NCBI GenBank assembly: GCA_016712985.1
Contig: JADJQA010000027.1
Span: 1 to 53,944, forward strand
Length of the DNA: 53,944 nt
Direction of reading: 5' to 3'
Source of the DNA: Sulfuritalea sp.
GTDB lineage: Bacteria > Pseudomonadota > Gammaproteobacteria > Burkholderiales > Rhodocyclaceae
The notes under the pieces were generated by a model, which was not told the DNA's origin, did not search any database, and worked only from the letters and a program-made list of their open reading frames with translations. Position 1 is the first letter of the stretch, and each line of letters starts with the position of its first letter. Of this stretch, positions 8,233 to 16,854 are shown one piece after another. Both the position numbers and the translations under genes were made by a program.

Positions 8233-9800
8233 ATGCCGCTCTCCGCGCTCGATTTTCGGTTTCGCACGCTGCCCGCGCCGCTGCCGATGCAGCGCGCGAC
8301 GGTGTCGCGCGCGCAATGGCTGGCGGCGCCGGCCGAGGTCGACCAGGCCGGCGGCCGGCTGGTGTCGCTGTGGGGCTCCGACCGGCGCGGCCTGGAGGGC
8401 GCCTTCGCGGTCTCGGCCGCCTATGCAACGGCCGAAGGCCTGGTCTGGCTCAGTTTGCCGATACCCGATCCGAATACCGAAGGGGCCGCCGCACCGCAGC
8501 CTTCGTATCCCGAAATCGCCAGGGTGTTCCCTGCCGCGGGGCGCATGCAGCGCGCCTGTCGCGACCTGCTCGGGCTGGTGGCCGAAGGTGCCGCCGACCC
8601 GCGTCCGTGGTTGCGTCATGGCGCCTGGCCCGAGGACTATTTCCCCTTGCGCCGCGAAAACACCGGCCGCGAATCCTTCGCTTCGACTCCGGAATCCTAC
8701 CCGTTCGTGCTGGTCGAGGGCGAGGGCGTGCATGAGATCGCGGTCGGTCCGGTTCACGCCGGAATCATCGAGCCGGGGCACTTCCGCTTTTCGGTGATCG
8801 GCGAGCGCGTGCTGCGCCTGGAACAGCACCTGGGCTACAAGCACAAGGGCATCGAAAAGCGTTTCGAGCGCATCGAGCCGCTGGAAGGACACCGTCTGGC
8901 CGGCCGCGTTTCGGGTGACTCCACGGTCGCCTACGCCTGGGCCTACTGCATGGCGCTGGAATCAGTCGCGGCCTGCGAGATTTCACCGCGCGCGGCCTGG
9001 CTGCGCGCCCTGCTGCTGGAGCACGAGCGGGTGGCGAACCATCTCGGCGATCTCGGCGCGCTGGGCAACGACGCGGCGCTGGGTTTTGGCCTGGCGCAGT
9101 TCTCCCGCCTCAGGGAAGACTGGCAGCGCCTGAACCGGGAACTGTTCGGCCACCGCTTCATGATGGATCGCGTGGTGCCCGGCGGGGTGGCGGTCGACCT
9201 TGATGCCGCGGGGGCGAAAACCTGCGTCGCCAGTGCGACGCCATCGAGGCCGATGTGCGCACTCTGATGGCGATCTACGAGGAGCATGCCGGCTTGCAAG
9301 ACCGATTCCTGACCACCGGCCGGGTCTTGCCAAAACTGGCGCGGCAGCTCGGCCTGTGCGGCGTGGCGGGACGCGCCAGCGCCCAAGCCAGCGACCTGCG
9401 CATGGATTTCTCCTGGGCGCCTTATGACGCCTTGCAGGCGAAGATGGTCAGCCACCGCAACGGCGACGTGGCGGCGAGGGTGCTGGTGCGTTTCGAGGAA
9501 ATCTTCGAGTCGCTGCGCCTGATCCGCGAGATCGTCGCGCGCCTGCCATCGGGGACGACGCAGGTCGCGGTGAATGCTCTGCCCGCCGACGGCATCGGTG
9601 CGGGATGGGTGGAAGGCTGGCGGGGAGACGTGCTGGTAACGCTGGAGCTGGAAATGGGCGGTATCCGCCGCTGTCACTGCCATGATCCCTCGTGGCAGAA
9701 CTGGCCCCTGCTGGAGCATGCGGTGATGGACAACATCGTTCCCGATTTTCCGGTCATCAACAAATCCTTCAACCTCAGTTATTCAGGGCAGGACCTCTGA
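8233..9800 (+). CDS. hyfG: Hyf/Ehr-type large subunit (NuoC-NuoD fusion) lacking the Ni-site cysteines, frame broken once
   Basis: About 522 residues. Residues 1-165 are a weak NuoC-like domain; from EIAVGPVHAGIIEPGHFRF (about 169-187) onward it is NuoD/HycE-like, with LGYKHKGIEKRFERIEPLEG. Where NiFe hydrogenases have R-V-C-G-I-C, this protein has RVSGDS (225-230): both cysteines are Ser. Near the C-terminus the D-P-C-x-x-C motif is HDPSWQN, again without either Cys, although RCHCH precedes it. It therefore cannot bind the NiFe centre. The frame is lost at about 9215 (GGGGCGAAAA needs one more base; AGA then ENLRRQCDAIEADV). A Shine-Dalgarno GGAGG lies 9 bases before ATG 8233. Paired with a complete small subunit, it defines an Ehr-type complex. 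Confidence 0.88.
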
Positions 9801-10321
9801 TGTGGCGCATGCTGATCCAGATTGCGAAGACGGGCCTGCGCACCGAGCCGGCGCCGGAGACCAACGACGACTGGCGCGTGGCGCGGGTCGAGGCCGAGCG
9901 CATCCACGCCGACATCCTCGCCATCCTCGGACGCGCACTGACCATCCGCGAAGTCGATGCCGGTTCGTGCAACGGCTGCGAACTCGAAATCCACGCCCTC
10001 AACAATCCCTACTACAACATCGAGGGGCTGGGCATCAAGTTCGTCGCCAGCCCGCGCCATGCCGACATGCTGCTGGTGACCGGCCCGGTTTCGCGCAACA
10101 TGGCGGTGGCGCTGCAGCGCACCTGGGAGGCCACGCCGGCGCCGAAGCTGGTGGTCGCGGTCGGCGATTGCGGTTGCACCGGCGGAATCTTCGGCGAAAG
10201 CTATGCGAGTTGCGGCAAGGTCGCGAACGTGATTCCGGTCGACGTCGCCGTGCCGGGTTGCCCGCCGCCGCCGCTGGATCTGTTGCGCGGCATTCTGACA
10301 GCGATTCGCGGCCGGCAGTAA
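9800..10321 (+). CDS. hyfI: Hyf/Ehr-type small subunit (NuoB-like, one 4Fe-4S cluster)
   Basis: A 173-residue NuoB/HycG-type subunit. The cluster ligands are all present: Cys57 and Cys60 in EVDAGSCNGCELEIHAL, Cys124/126 in VGDCGCTGGIFGESY, and Cys154 in VPGCPPPPLDLL. So the N2-type or proximal 4Fe-4S cluster is expected to form even though the partner large subunit lacks nickel ligands. The start overlaps the hyfG stop (TGATG at 9798-9802). It is the last gene of the run; there is no HyfH-like 2x4Fe-4S ferredoxin subunit, no formate dehydrogenase and no maturation gene within the window. What donates or accepts electrons at the cluster cannot be told from the sequence. Confidence 0.9.
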   Translation: MWRMLIQIAKTGLRTEPAPETNDDWRVARVEAERIHADILAILGRALTIREVDAGSCNGCELEIHALNNPYYNIEGLGIKFVASPRHADMLLVTGPVSRNMAVALQRTWEATPAPKLVVAVGDCGCTGGIFGESYASCGKVANVIPVDVAVPGCPPPPLDLLRGILTAIRGRQ

Positions 10322-10510
10322 GCCGGCGGAGGCGATCAAGCCAGCCAAGACCGATCTGGCGCCGGCGCCGGCCGGTGCGTCGGGGGCGAAGGTGAATTTC
10401 CCGTGCCACTGGCGTAAAAATTCCGCTATCATCGACCGATACTCCGATTGACAGGCTTGCCTTGGTGCCACGAAGAGACGCGCATCAGGCCCATTTCAGA
10501 CGACGCCAGG

Positions 10511-13500
10511 ATGAATCAGGTGAGCGAGTACCAGTTGGTTTTTGAACGCGCCAGCATAGGCATCGTGGTGCTGCGCGATAGTGTCATCCAGCACTGCAAT
10601 CGGCGCTTCGAAGAATTGCTCGGGCATTCGCCCGGCGCATTGACCGGCCAGTCGACCCGCGTGCTTTTCCCCAGCGAGCAGGCATGGGTCGAGAACGCTT
10701 CCAGCTTGCCTCGGCAATCGCCGAATCGGGCAGCTTCGAAGACGATCTGAACCACGTCCGCCATGACGGTCTCCCGATCGCTTGCCATGCCGTCGGCAGC
10801 CTGCTCGACCCTGACAATCCGGCAGCGGGCACGGTCTGGCTGTATGAAGAGATTGGCGCCCGGCGCGCCACCGAACGGGCGCTGCGCCAGAGAAACCGCG
10901 AGCAGCAACTGATTTTCGACAATGCGCTGATCGGGATCTCCTATCAGCGCAATCGCCGCATCGTGCGTTGCAATGGTCGACTCGAGGAAATGTTTGGCTA
11001 TTCCCCCGGCGATCTCATCGGCCAGTCGACGCGGGCACTTTTCGCCAACGACGACGATTGGGACGCTGCCGGACGCAAGGTCTATTCCTCCGCCGGCGGC
11101 GCAGGAACTTATGACGGAGAGATTAGCTACTGCAAGCGTGACGGCACGCCGATCTGGGCTCATGTCATCGGTCGCGCGGTCGATGTCGGCGATGGCGGCA
11201 TGACATGGATCTGGACCTATGCGGATGTCACCGCGCGCCATGCCGCCGAGGAAGCCCTGGCGAAGACTGTCAGGGAGTACGCGCTGATCTTCGACAATGC
11301 GCTGATCGGGATTGCCTACATGCGCGACCGGGTTTTTCTGCGCTGCAACCGGCGGTTCGAGGAAATCTTCGGCTTTCCGCCCGGAGCGGCGATAGGCCAG
11401 TCATCGCGATCGATCTTCGCCAGCGACGAGGACTTCAGGAAAGCCGGTCAGCGCAAGTACGCGGCCAATGGTGAAGGCGAGGGTTTCTCCGGCGAAGTTC
11501 TTTATCAGCGGCAGGACGGCAAACCTATCTGGGTTCTTGCCAAGGGCCGGCCGATCGAGGAAGGCGACGGGCAGGTCTGGATCTGGATCATGCAGGATGT
11601 CTCCCGTCGCCATCAGGCCGAGGAAGGCTTGCGGCAGAGCTACGCCGAGATGGAGCGGCGCGTTGCCGAGCGCACCGCGGAACTGTCGCGGCAACTGCAT
11701 TTCATGGAGCAGTTGATCGAGGCGATTCCCGGCCCGATGATTTACAAGGATCGCCAGGGACGTTTCCTCGGTTTCAATCAGCATTATCTGGACTTGATTG
11801 GCAAGCCGCGCGACGCGTTGATCGGTGCAACGGTATATGACATCGCGCCGAGGGACCTGGCCGATCGTTATCGGGCGGCCGATCAGCAACTGTTCGCCAA
11901 TCCCGGCACACAGGTATTCGAGACCCAGGTGCAGGCAGCCAGCGGGGAACTGCGGGAAATGATCCTGCAGAAGGCCACGTTTGAAAATCCCGATGGCAGC
12001 GTCGGGGCATCATCGGCATCATGTTCGACATTACCGAGCGCAAGCGCATGGAAGAGCGCCTGCGGCAGGCAGCGACGGTGTTCGACAGCAGCGCGGAAGG
12101 CATCACCATCACCGCGCCCGACGGTTCGATCATTGCGGTGAACCGTGCCTTTACCGAAGTCACGGGCTACAGCGAGAGCGAGGTGCTTGGCTGCAACCCG
12201 CGGATGCTGCAATCGGGTCGGCAGGACCAGGACTTCTACCGCGAGATGTGGGACGCCATCGCGCGCGACGGCCGCTGGCAGGGGGAGCTGTGGAACAAGC
12301 GCAAGGATGGCCGCCTGGTTCCGGAGTCGCTGACCATCAGCGCCGTCAGGGATGCCGCGGGCAATGTCATGCACTATGTCGGCGTCTTCTCCGACATCAC
12401 CGAGATCAAACGGGCCAATGAGCTGCTCGAGCACCAGGCGCATCACGATCACCTTACGGGGCTGCCAAACCGGCTGCTGCTCGAGGATCGCCTGCTCGGA
12501 GCGGTGCTGCGCGCCCAGCGCGAGCAGACGCAGGTTGCGGTGCTGTTCGTCGACCTCGACCGCTTCAAGAACATCAACGACAGCCTTGGTCATCACGTCG
12601 GCGACCGGGTGCTCTGCGAGGTGGCTCGGCGCTTCCGCGCGCTGACGCGCGAGTCCGACACCGTCGCGCGGCTGGGCGGTGACGAGTTCCTGATTGTCAT
12701 GGAAGGGATTGCCGATCCGGCGATGGTTTCGCGTATCGCCGACAAGATTCTCGATGATCTGCGCGCCAACCCCGTTTCGCTGGAGCAGGAGTTTTTTGTT
12801 GGCGCCAGCATCGGCATCAGCCTTTTCCCGCGGGACGGCGCCGACCCGGCGACCCTGATGAAGCATGCCGATGCCGCGATGTATCGGGCCAAGGAACGGG
12901 GGCGCAATGCCTACGAGTTCTTCACCAGCGACCTGACACAGTCCTCGCTCGCTCGCTTCAGGATGGAGACGGATTTGCGGCACGCAATTGAACGTGATGA
13001 ACTGCGGATCTACCTGCAGCCGCAGTTTTCGCTGAAAACCGGCCGACGGATCGGTGCCGAAGTGCTGGTGCGCTGGCAGCATCCGCAGCAGGGTCTGGTG
13101 CCGCCCGGACAGTTCATTCCGCTGGCCGAGGAGTCCGGCCTGATCGTCGCCCTCGGTGAATGGGTGCAGTGCGCCGCATGCCTTCGCTGGGCCGAATGGG
13201 CGTATGCCGGGCTGAATCCGGGGGTGTTGTCGATCAACGTTTCCCGCGTTGAATTCCGCCGCGGAAGAATCGAGGACACGGTGCGCAATGCACTTGCTGC
13301 AAGCAGCCTGCCGCCGGAACTGCTGGAACTGGAAATCACCGAGAGCGCGATCATGAGCCAGGCGGAGCAGAGCATTGAGGTACTGCACCATCTGCGCGCG
13401 ATGGGCATCGGTCTGGCCATCGACGATTTCGGCACCGGCTATTCGTCGCTGGCTTACCTGAAACGCCTGCCGCTCAACAAGTTGAAAGTCGACCAGAGTT

Positions 13501-13718
13501 TCGTGCGCGATCTGCCCGGCGATCTGGAGGACTGCGCCATTGTCCGTGCCGTGATCGCCCTCGGTCACAGCCTGGAACTCAAGGTAATCGCCGAGGGCGT
13601 CGAAACGGCCGATCAGCGCTGGTTCCTGACCAGTGAAGGTTGCGACGAGATGCAGGGCTACCTGCGCGGCCGGCCGATGCCGGCCGATGACTTCAGGCGC
13701 CTCGTCCTCGAGGCCTGA
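10511..13718 (+). CDS. multi-PAS diguanylate cyclase/phosphodiesterase (GGDEF-EAL), frame broken twice
   Basis: A cytoplasmic c-di-GMP enzyme of about 1,070 residues after frame repair. Three tandem, mutually similar PAS units share an I-G-I-x-x-x-R-x-x-x-x-x-x-C-N-R-R-F-E-E core (for example VFLRCNRRFEEIFGFPPG). A fourth PAS (GPMIYKDRQGRFLGFNQHYL), a fifth (EGITITAPDGSIIAVNRAF), a GGDEF domain with intact RLGGDEF and an EAL domain with GAEVLVRW, DDFGTGYSSL and IAEGVE follow. EVL in place of EAL is a common active form. One base is missing near 10693 (SEQAWVE to ERFQLASA) and another in the G-run at 12003-12008 (DGSVG to IIGIMFDITERK). The start is ATG 10511. No transmembrane segment was seen. 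Cyclase, phosphodiesterase or both is undetermined. Confidence 0.85.
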
Positions 13719-13732
13719 GTCTGCAAGAATCG

Positions 13733-13749
13733 CCCCTGCTCAACAGGGG
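13733..13749 (+). terminator. weak hairpin after the GGDEF-EAL gene
   Basis: CCCCTG, five bases, then CAGGGG, 15 bases after the stop codon. There is no T-run behind it, so it is at best a weak terminator. Confidence 0.25.
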
Positions 13750-13810
13750 ACAGTGCGGCGGCTTCAGGCGGGCATAAGAAATTGAAATCGCCGGATCGCA
13801 GCCCTTCGCT

Positions 13811-15322
13811 ATGCTTGCAAACATGTCGCAATGGCTGACCCTTTCCCGCGCCGCGCATCTGCTCGGTGTCTCGCGCATCGCGTTGCAGAAGCGCATTCGC
13901 GAGGGCGAACTGCGCTCCTTCGACGGCATGGTCGCGGCCGATGACTTGCAGCGGGCCTGGCCGGAACTGGATCTCGACGAGTCGGGCAGTTTCGAAAAGA
14001 CCCGCGCGATTCGCGAGGATGCGTTTGCCAGGCGCTTGCGCGAGCGCGTCCTGCCGACCCAGGAGGCGCTCGCCCAGCGCCTGTTTGCGCAAGGCCAGGA
14101 ACTCGCCGAACTGCAACGGGCCCTGACGCGCTACCACGCGCTGTTCGAAACCTTGCACCAGCGCCTGGCTGCCGCGCCGGCGCCGGCCGCGGCAGACCTG
14201 CTGCGGCTGCTCGACGAGGGCCTGGCGCGGGCGCTGGCCGCCCCGGCGCCGGGGGATGACATGGCCGCGCTCGATGCTATGCTGCGCGTCATGTCGGCGC
14301 ACGTTACGGTCAGGCCATCGGGTCGCGAATTCTTTGTCGAAGGCTCGGAAACCCTGCTCAAGGCGGCCTTGCGCGCCGGCCTGGCGCCCAATTATGGTTG
14401 CGGCAACGGCAATTGCGGCTTGTGCAAGGCGCGCGTGGTGGCTGGTGAGACCCGCGCGGTGTCGCCTTCCGACTATCGTCTTTCGGCAGCCGAGAAGACC
14501 CAGAATCACGTGCTGATGTGCGTTTGCACGGCGCTCAGCTCGGACCTGGTGCTCGAAGTGCTGGAAGCCGGCACGCCCGAGGACATTCCGGAACAGCGCA
14601 TCGTTGCCAAAGTGCGCAGCATCGATGCGCTGAACGACAAAGTGATGCGTCTGCACCTGCAAACACCGCGCAGCAACCGGCTGCGCTTTCTTGCCGGGCA
14701 GCGGGTGACGCTGGGTCTCGGACCCGACGTGGCGGAGGGCAGCGACATCCATGGCGAATACCCGGTGGCGAGTTGTCCCTGCGATGACCGCAACCTGATT
14801 TTCCATGTCTGCCGCGCGGATGGCCAGGGCGGACTCTGTCTGCCGGAGGTTCCGCTTCGCGGGCCGGCAAGCGCCGACTTTTCGCGATGCGTCTTCGATG
14901 GCCGGATCAAGGCTGGCGACGACATTTCGGTGTGGGGGCCCTGGGGCGATTTCGTGCTGGAAAAGGGCTCGGTGCGTCCTTTGGTTTTCATCGCCATCGA
15001 CGCAGGCTTTGCACCCGTCAATAGCTTGATCGAGCATGCGATTGCGGTGGACGCCGCGGAGTCGATTACGCTCTACTGGGCCAGTTCGCAGCCGGGCGGC
15101 CAGTATTTGCCCAACCAATGCCGCGCGTGGGCCGCGGCGCTCGACGAGTTCAGCTACCTGCCGTTGACAGTCGATGATCTGTCCGCGGCTCTTGCCGCGA
15201 GTCCCGGCCTGGCGAGCAGCGATGTCTTTCTGGCCGGAGTTGCCGAACTGGCGGAGCCGCTGGCCACCGCGCTGCTGGCCGGCGGCGTACCCCGTGGGCA
15301 ACTGCATGTCGAGGCCGTCTGA
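13811..15322 (+). CDS. HTH - [2Fe-2S] ferredoxin - flavin/NAD(P)H reductase fusion protein
   Basis: 503 residues with three parts. Residues 1-50 look like a MerR/excisionase-type helix-turn-helix (SQWLTLSRAAHLLGVSRIAL, then QKRIREGELRSFDGMVAADD). Residues about 60-150 are charged and helical. Residues about 165-250 form a plant-type ferredoxin with NYGCGNGNCGLCKARV (C-x4-C-x2-C) and the last ligand in VLMCVCTA. The rest is a ferredoxin-NADP-reductase-like module with the flavin motif GEYPVASCPC and a pyridine-nucleotide half (FIAIDAGFAPVNSLIEHA). Ferredoxin-reductase modules are normally enzyme components; an N-terminal DNA-binding-like segment is unusual and suggests redox-linked regulation, which is inference. 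MSQWL (ATG 13823) may be the true start. The next gene follows after 4 bases. Confidence 0.82.
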   Translation: MLANMSQWLTLSRAAHLLGVSRIALQKRIREGELRSFDGMVAADDLQRAWPELDLDESGSFEKTRAIREDAFARRLRERVLPTQEALAQRLFAQGQELAELQRALTRYHALFETLHQRLAAAPAPAAADLLRLLDEGLARALAAPAPGDDMAALDAMLRVMSAHVTVRPSGREFFVEGSETLLKAALRAGLAPNYGCGNGNCGLCKARVVAGETRAVSPSDYRLSAAEKTQNHVLMCVCTALSSDLVLEVLEAGTPEDIPEQRIVAKVRSIDALNDKVMRLHLQTPRSNRLRFLAGQRVTLGLGPDVAEGSDIHGEYPVASCPCDDRNLIFHVCRADGQGGLCLPEVPLRGPASADFSRCVFDGRIKAGDDISVWGPWGDFVLEKGSVRPLVFIAIDAGFAPVNSLIEHAIAVDAAESITLYWASSQPGGQYLPNQCRAWAAALDEFSYLPLTVDDLSAALAASPGLASSDVFLAGVAELAEPLATALLAGGVPRGQLHVEAV

Positions 15323-15326
15323 CGCG

Positions 15327-15734
15327 ATGAGCCAGACCCGACGCACGATTCCCATCCAGCCGCAGGGCGCCGACGCCGAGCTCGAGACCTGTTCGTCGGC
15401 CGAACCCTTCGCGCTAATGGTGCTTGGCGACAGCATGGAACCTGAATTCCTCGAGGGTGAGGTGATACTGATCGAGCCGGAAGGTCTGGCCACCGACGGC
15501 TCGTTTGTCCTTGCCTCGCTTGCCGGAGAGTGGATTTTCCGCCAGTTGGCACGGCAGGGCCCGGGCTGGAGATTGCAGGCCTTGAATCCCGCCTATCCCG
15601 CCGCGGATATTCCGGACCTCGACGCGGTCAAGGGTGTCATCATCCAGAAATCGAAGCCCGGTTGTCGGCGGGCCGGCAAACGCTACGTGGATTGTGGGAC
15701 TAGTGTAGTGTTGCACGCAAAGAGCGACTTATGA
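15327..15734 (+). CDS. S24/LexA-like peptidase-fold protein without HTH
   Basis: 135 residues. The core FALMVLGDSMEPEFLEGEVI carries the nucleophile Ser of the S24 (LexA/CI/UmuD) fold, and DGSFVLASLAGEWIFRQLAR aligns with the strand that holds the general-base Lys in LexA, here Arg. There is no N-terminal DNA-binding domain. So it keeps the fold and the Ser but probably not self-cleavage. Its ATG is 4 bases after the ferredoxin-reductase fusion gene, implying a two-gene unit; the partner supplies an HTH this protein lacks. The C-terminal 20 residues (RYVDCGTSVVLHAKSDL) lie just before the repeat at 15745 and may have been altered. No phage genes are near, so it is not a prophage repressor by context. 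Confidence 0.75.
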   Translation: MSQTRRTIPIQPQGADAELETCSSAEPFALMVLGDSMEPEFLEGEVILIEPEGLATDGSFVLASLAGEWIFRQLARQGPGWRLQALNPAYPAADIPDLDAVKGVIIQKSKPGCRRAGKRYVDCGTSVVLHAKSDL

Positions 15735-15744
15735 ACCAAACTTT

Positions 15745-15819
15745 GTCGTCCCCGCGAAAGCGGGGACCCCGTGTCTTTTTCACGGAACGCCGCTGGATTC
15801 CCGCTTTCGCGGGAATGAC
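15745..15819. repeat. paired-palindrome intergenic repeat (dRS3-like), copy 1
   Basis: Two 26-27-base arms that are reverse complements of each other (GTCGTCCCCGCGAAAGCGGG at the left, CCCGCTTTCGCGGGAATGAC at the right), each containing its own short palindrome, around a spacer of about 22 bases. The right arm matches the ATTCCC-N8-GGGAAT pattern of the dRS3-type repeats known from Neisseria and seen in other betaproteobacteria. A diverged copy lies at 17901-17967. Confidence 0.75.
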
Positions 15820-16113
15820 CCCCCCCCCCCTTTCCCCCCCCCTTCCCGTTTTGCTCCGCCCCCCCCCCGGGGTGGGGGGGGGCCCCCCGGGGGGTTTTGT
15901 TGTGGGGGGGGGGGGGGGGGGGGGGGTGTCCCTCCGGGGCCCTTGGGGGGGTTGGGGGGGGGGGTTGCCGCGGCCGGGCCCGGTGGGGGGGGGGGGGGGT
16001 TTGGGGGGGGGGGGGTTTTTTTGTTTGGGGGTTTTTTTTGGGGGGGTTTCGGGGGGGGGGGGGGCCCGGCGGGGGGGGGGGGGGGGGGCGGGGGGGGGGG
16101 GGGGGGGGGCCCC
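15820..16113. other. low-complexity C/G homopolymer block, probable assembly artefact
   Basis: About 290 bases made almost only of C-runs at the start and then G-runs with a few T-runs; no normal codon structure and no counterpart elsewhere in the window. It begins exactly at the end of the repeat copy and ends just before ordinary sequence resumes at about 16114. Open frames through it encode only poly-glycine and are not genes. The most likely cause is low-quality read ends at a hard hairpin. No gene, promoter or RNA can be supported in 15735-16163. Confidence 0.7.
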
Positions 16114-16163
16114 GAGTGCCTTGTTTGACTGTTCTATCGAGATTGCAACACCACGCTAGCCAG

Positions 16164-16397
16164 ATGCCTTACTACATTTATCGGGTCACTCCCGTCGGGC
16201 CGATTCGGCGGCTCGTAAAGATTACCCAATTCGACGCCTTCAAGGAAGCCTCGACCGAAGCCAAGCGTCTGCGCCGCGAATGCGAGCTCGCGGCGGGCGA
16301 ACTGATCAAGACCATCTTTGCCGCGAACGAGCTGCAGGCGGAGGAACTGCTGAATGAGCCGCGCGGGGAAGAGCCGATGACCGGGGAGGATTACTGA
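16164..16397 (+). CDS. small conserved-looking hypothetical protein
   Basis: 77 residues, starting MPYYIYRVTPVGPIRRLVKI. It is a short mixed strand/helix protein with a basic N-terminal half and a strongly acidic end (EEPMTGEDY). The helical middle (AFKEASTEAKRLRRECELAA) has no catalytic signature. No signal peptide or membrane segment. ATG 16164 is the first start after the homopolymer block. It ends 4 bases before the next gene, so it is likely the first member of a four-gene unit through 17881. Function unknown. Confidence 0.65.
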   Translation: MPYYIYRVTPVGPIRRLVKITQFDAFKEASTEAKRLRRECELAAGELIKTIFAANELQAEELLNEPRGEEPMTGEDY

Positions 16398-16401
16398 GCC
16401 C

Positions 16402-16854
16402 ATGGTTGACGAAGCCGCCTTCCGCCACGCCAAAGGCGAGATCAATCACCTGCCCTGCGTCTTCGAGCGGGCGCTGCTGGTGCGCCACGCGGCCTGCGAG
16501 CTGGCGGTGCGGCAACAGATCGCCGAGCGCGAGACGGTGGCCTGTGCGCAACCGGTGGCGCGTGCGGTTTGTGCGCGGATGTCCGCCCTGCTGCGCGAAA
16601 AGTCGGCGTTCGCGATGGGCCTCACCGGCACCCAGCGCATCCTGCCCCATGCGATGGTCATGAAGATCCAGTGCGGCGGGCTCGATGGCTTGAAAGCCTT
16701 GCTCGATGCCGACGCTGTCGCGCCGGACGTGCGGCGCCTGGTGCGCCTGGCGCAGGAACGCTACGCCGATCTCGCCGATCTGCCCTTCTCCGAGATCGTG
16801 CAGGGTGTGGCGGCCTGGCAGGGGCGCCGACGCCGTTCCGGAGGCCAACGGTGA
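16402..16854 (+). CDS. hypothetical protein, first of three overlapping genes
   Basis: 150 residues, mainly alpha-helical by composition, with a basic C-terminus (GRRRRSGGQR). The N-terminus reads MVDEAAFRHAKGEINHLPCV. Five Cys are present (LPCVFERALLVRHAACEL, VACAQPVARAVCAR, MKIQCGGLDG) but they do not form a cluster-binding motif I recognise. MGLTGTQRILPHAMVMKIQC is the most strand-like part. The stop (TGA 16852-16854) overlaps the GTG start of the next gene, so the two are translationally coupled. Not assigned to any family. Confidence 0.65.
   Translation: MVDEAAFRHAKGEINHLPCVFERALLVRHAACELAVRQQIAERETVACAQPVARAVCARMSALLREKSAFAMGLTGTQRILPHAMVMKIQCGGLDGLKALLDADAVAPDVRRLVRLAQERYADLADLPFSEIVQGVAAWQGRRRRSGGQR

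Noticed and set aside
3151..10321. Formate hydrogenlyase or true group-4 NiFe hydrogenase
   Set aside because: All four nickel-ligand cysteines are replaced in the large subunit, and there is no formate dehydrogenase, HyfH or hyp maturation gene in the window.
11883..13568. Reverse open frame of 561 codons opposite the GGDEF-EAL domain
   Set aside because: Antisense shadow; the forward frame holds complete GGDEF and EAL motifs.
15327..15734. Prophage repressor
   Set aside because: There is no HTH, no integrase and no phage structural gene nearby; the gene is coupled to a reductase fusion.
15731..16159. Glycine-rich protein encoded across the G block
   Set aside because: The reading frame exists only because poly-G encodes glycine in every frame; no ribosome site and no normal codon use.
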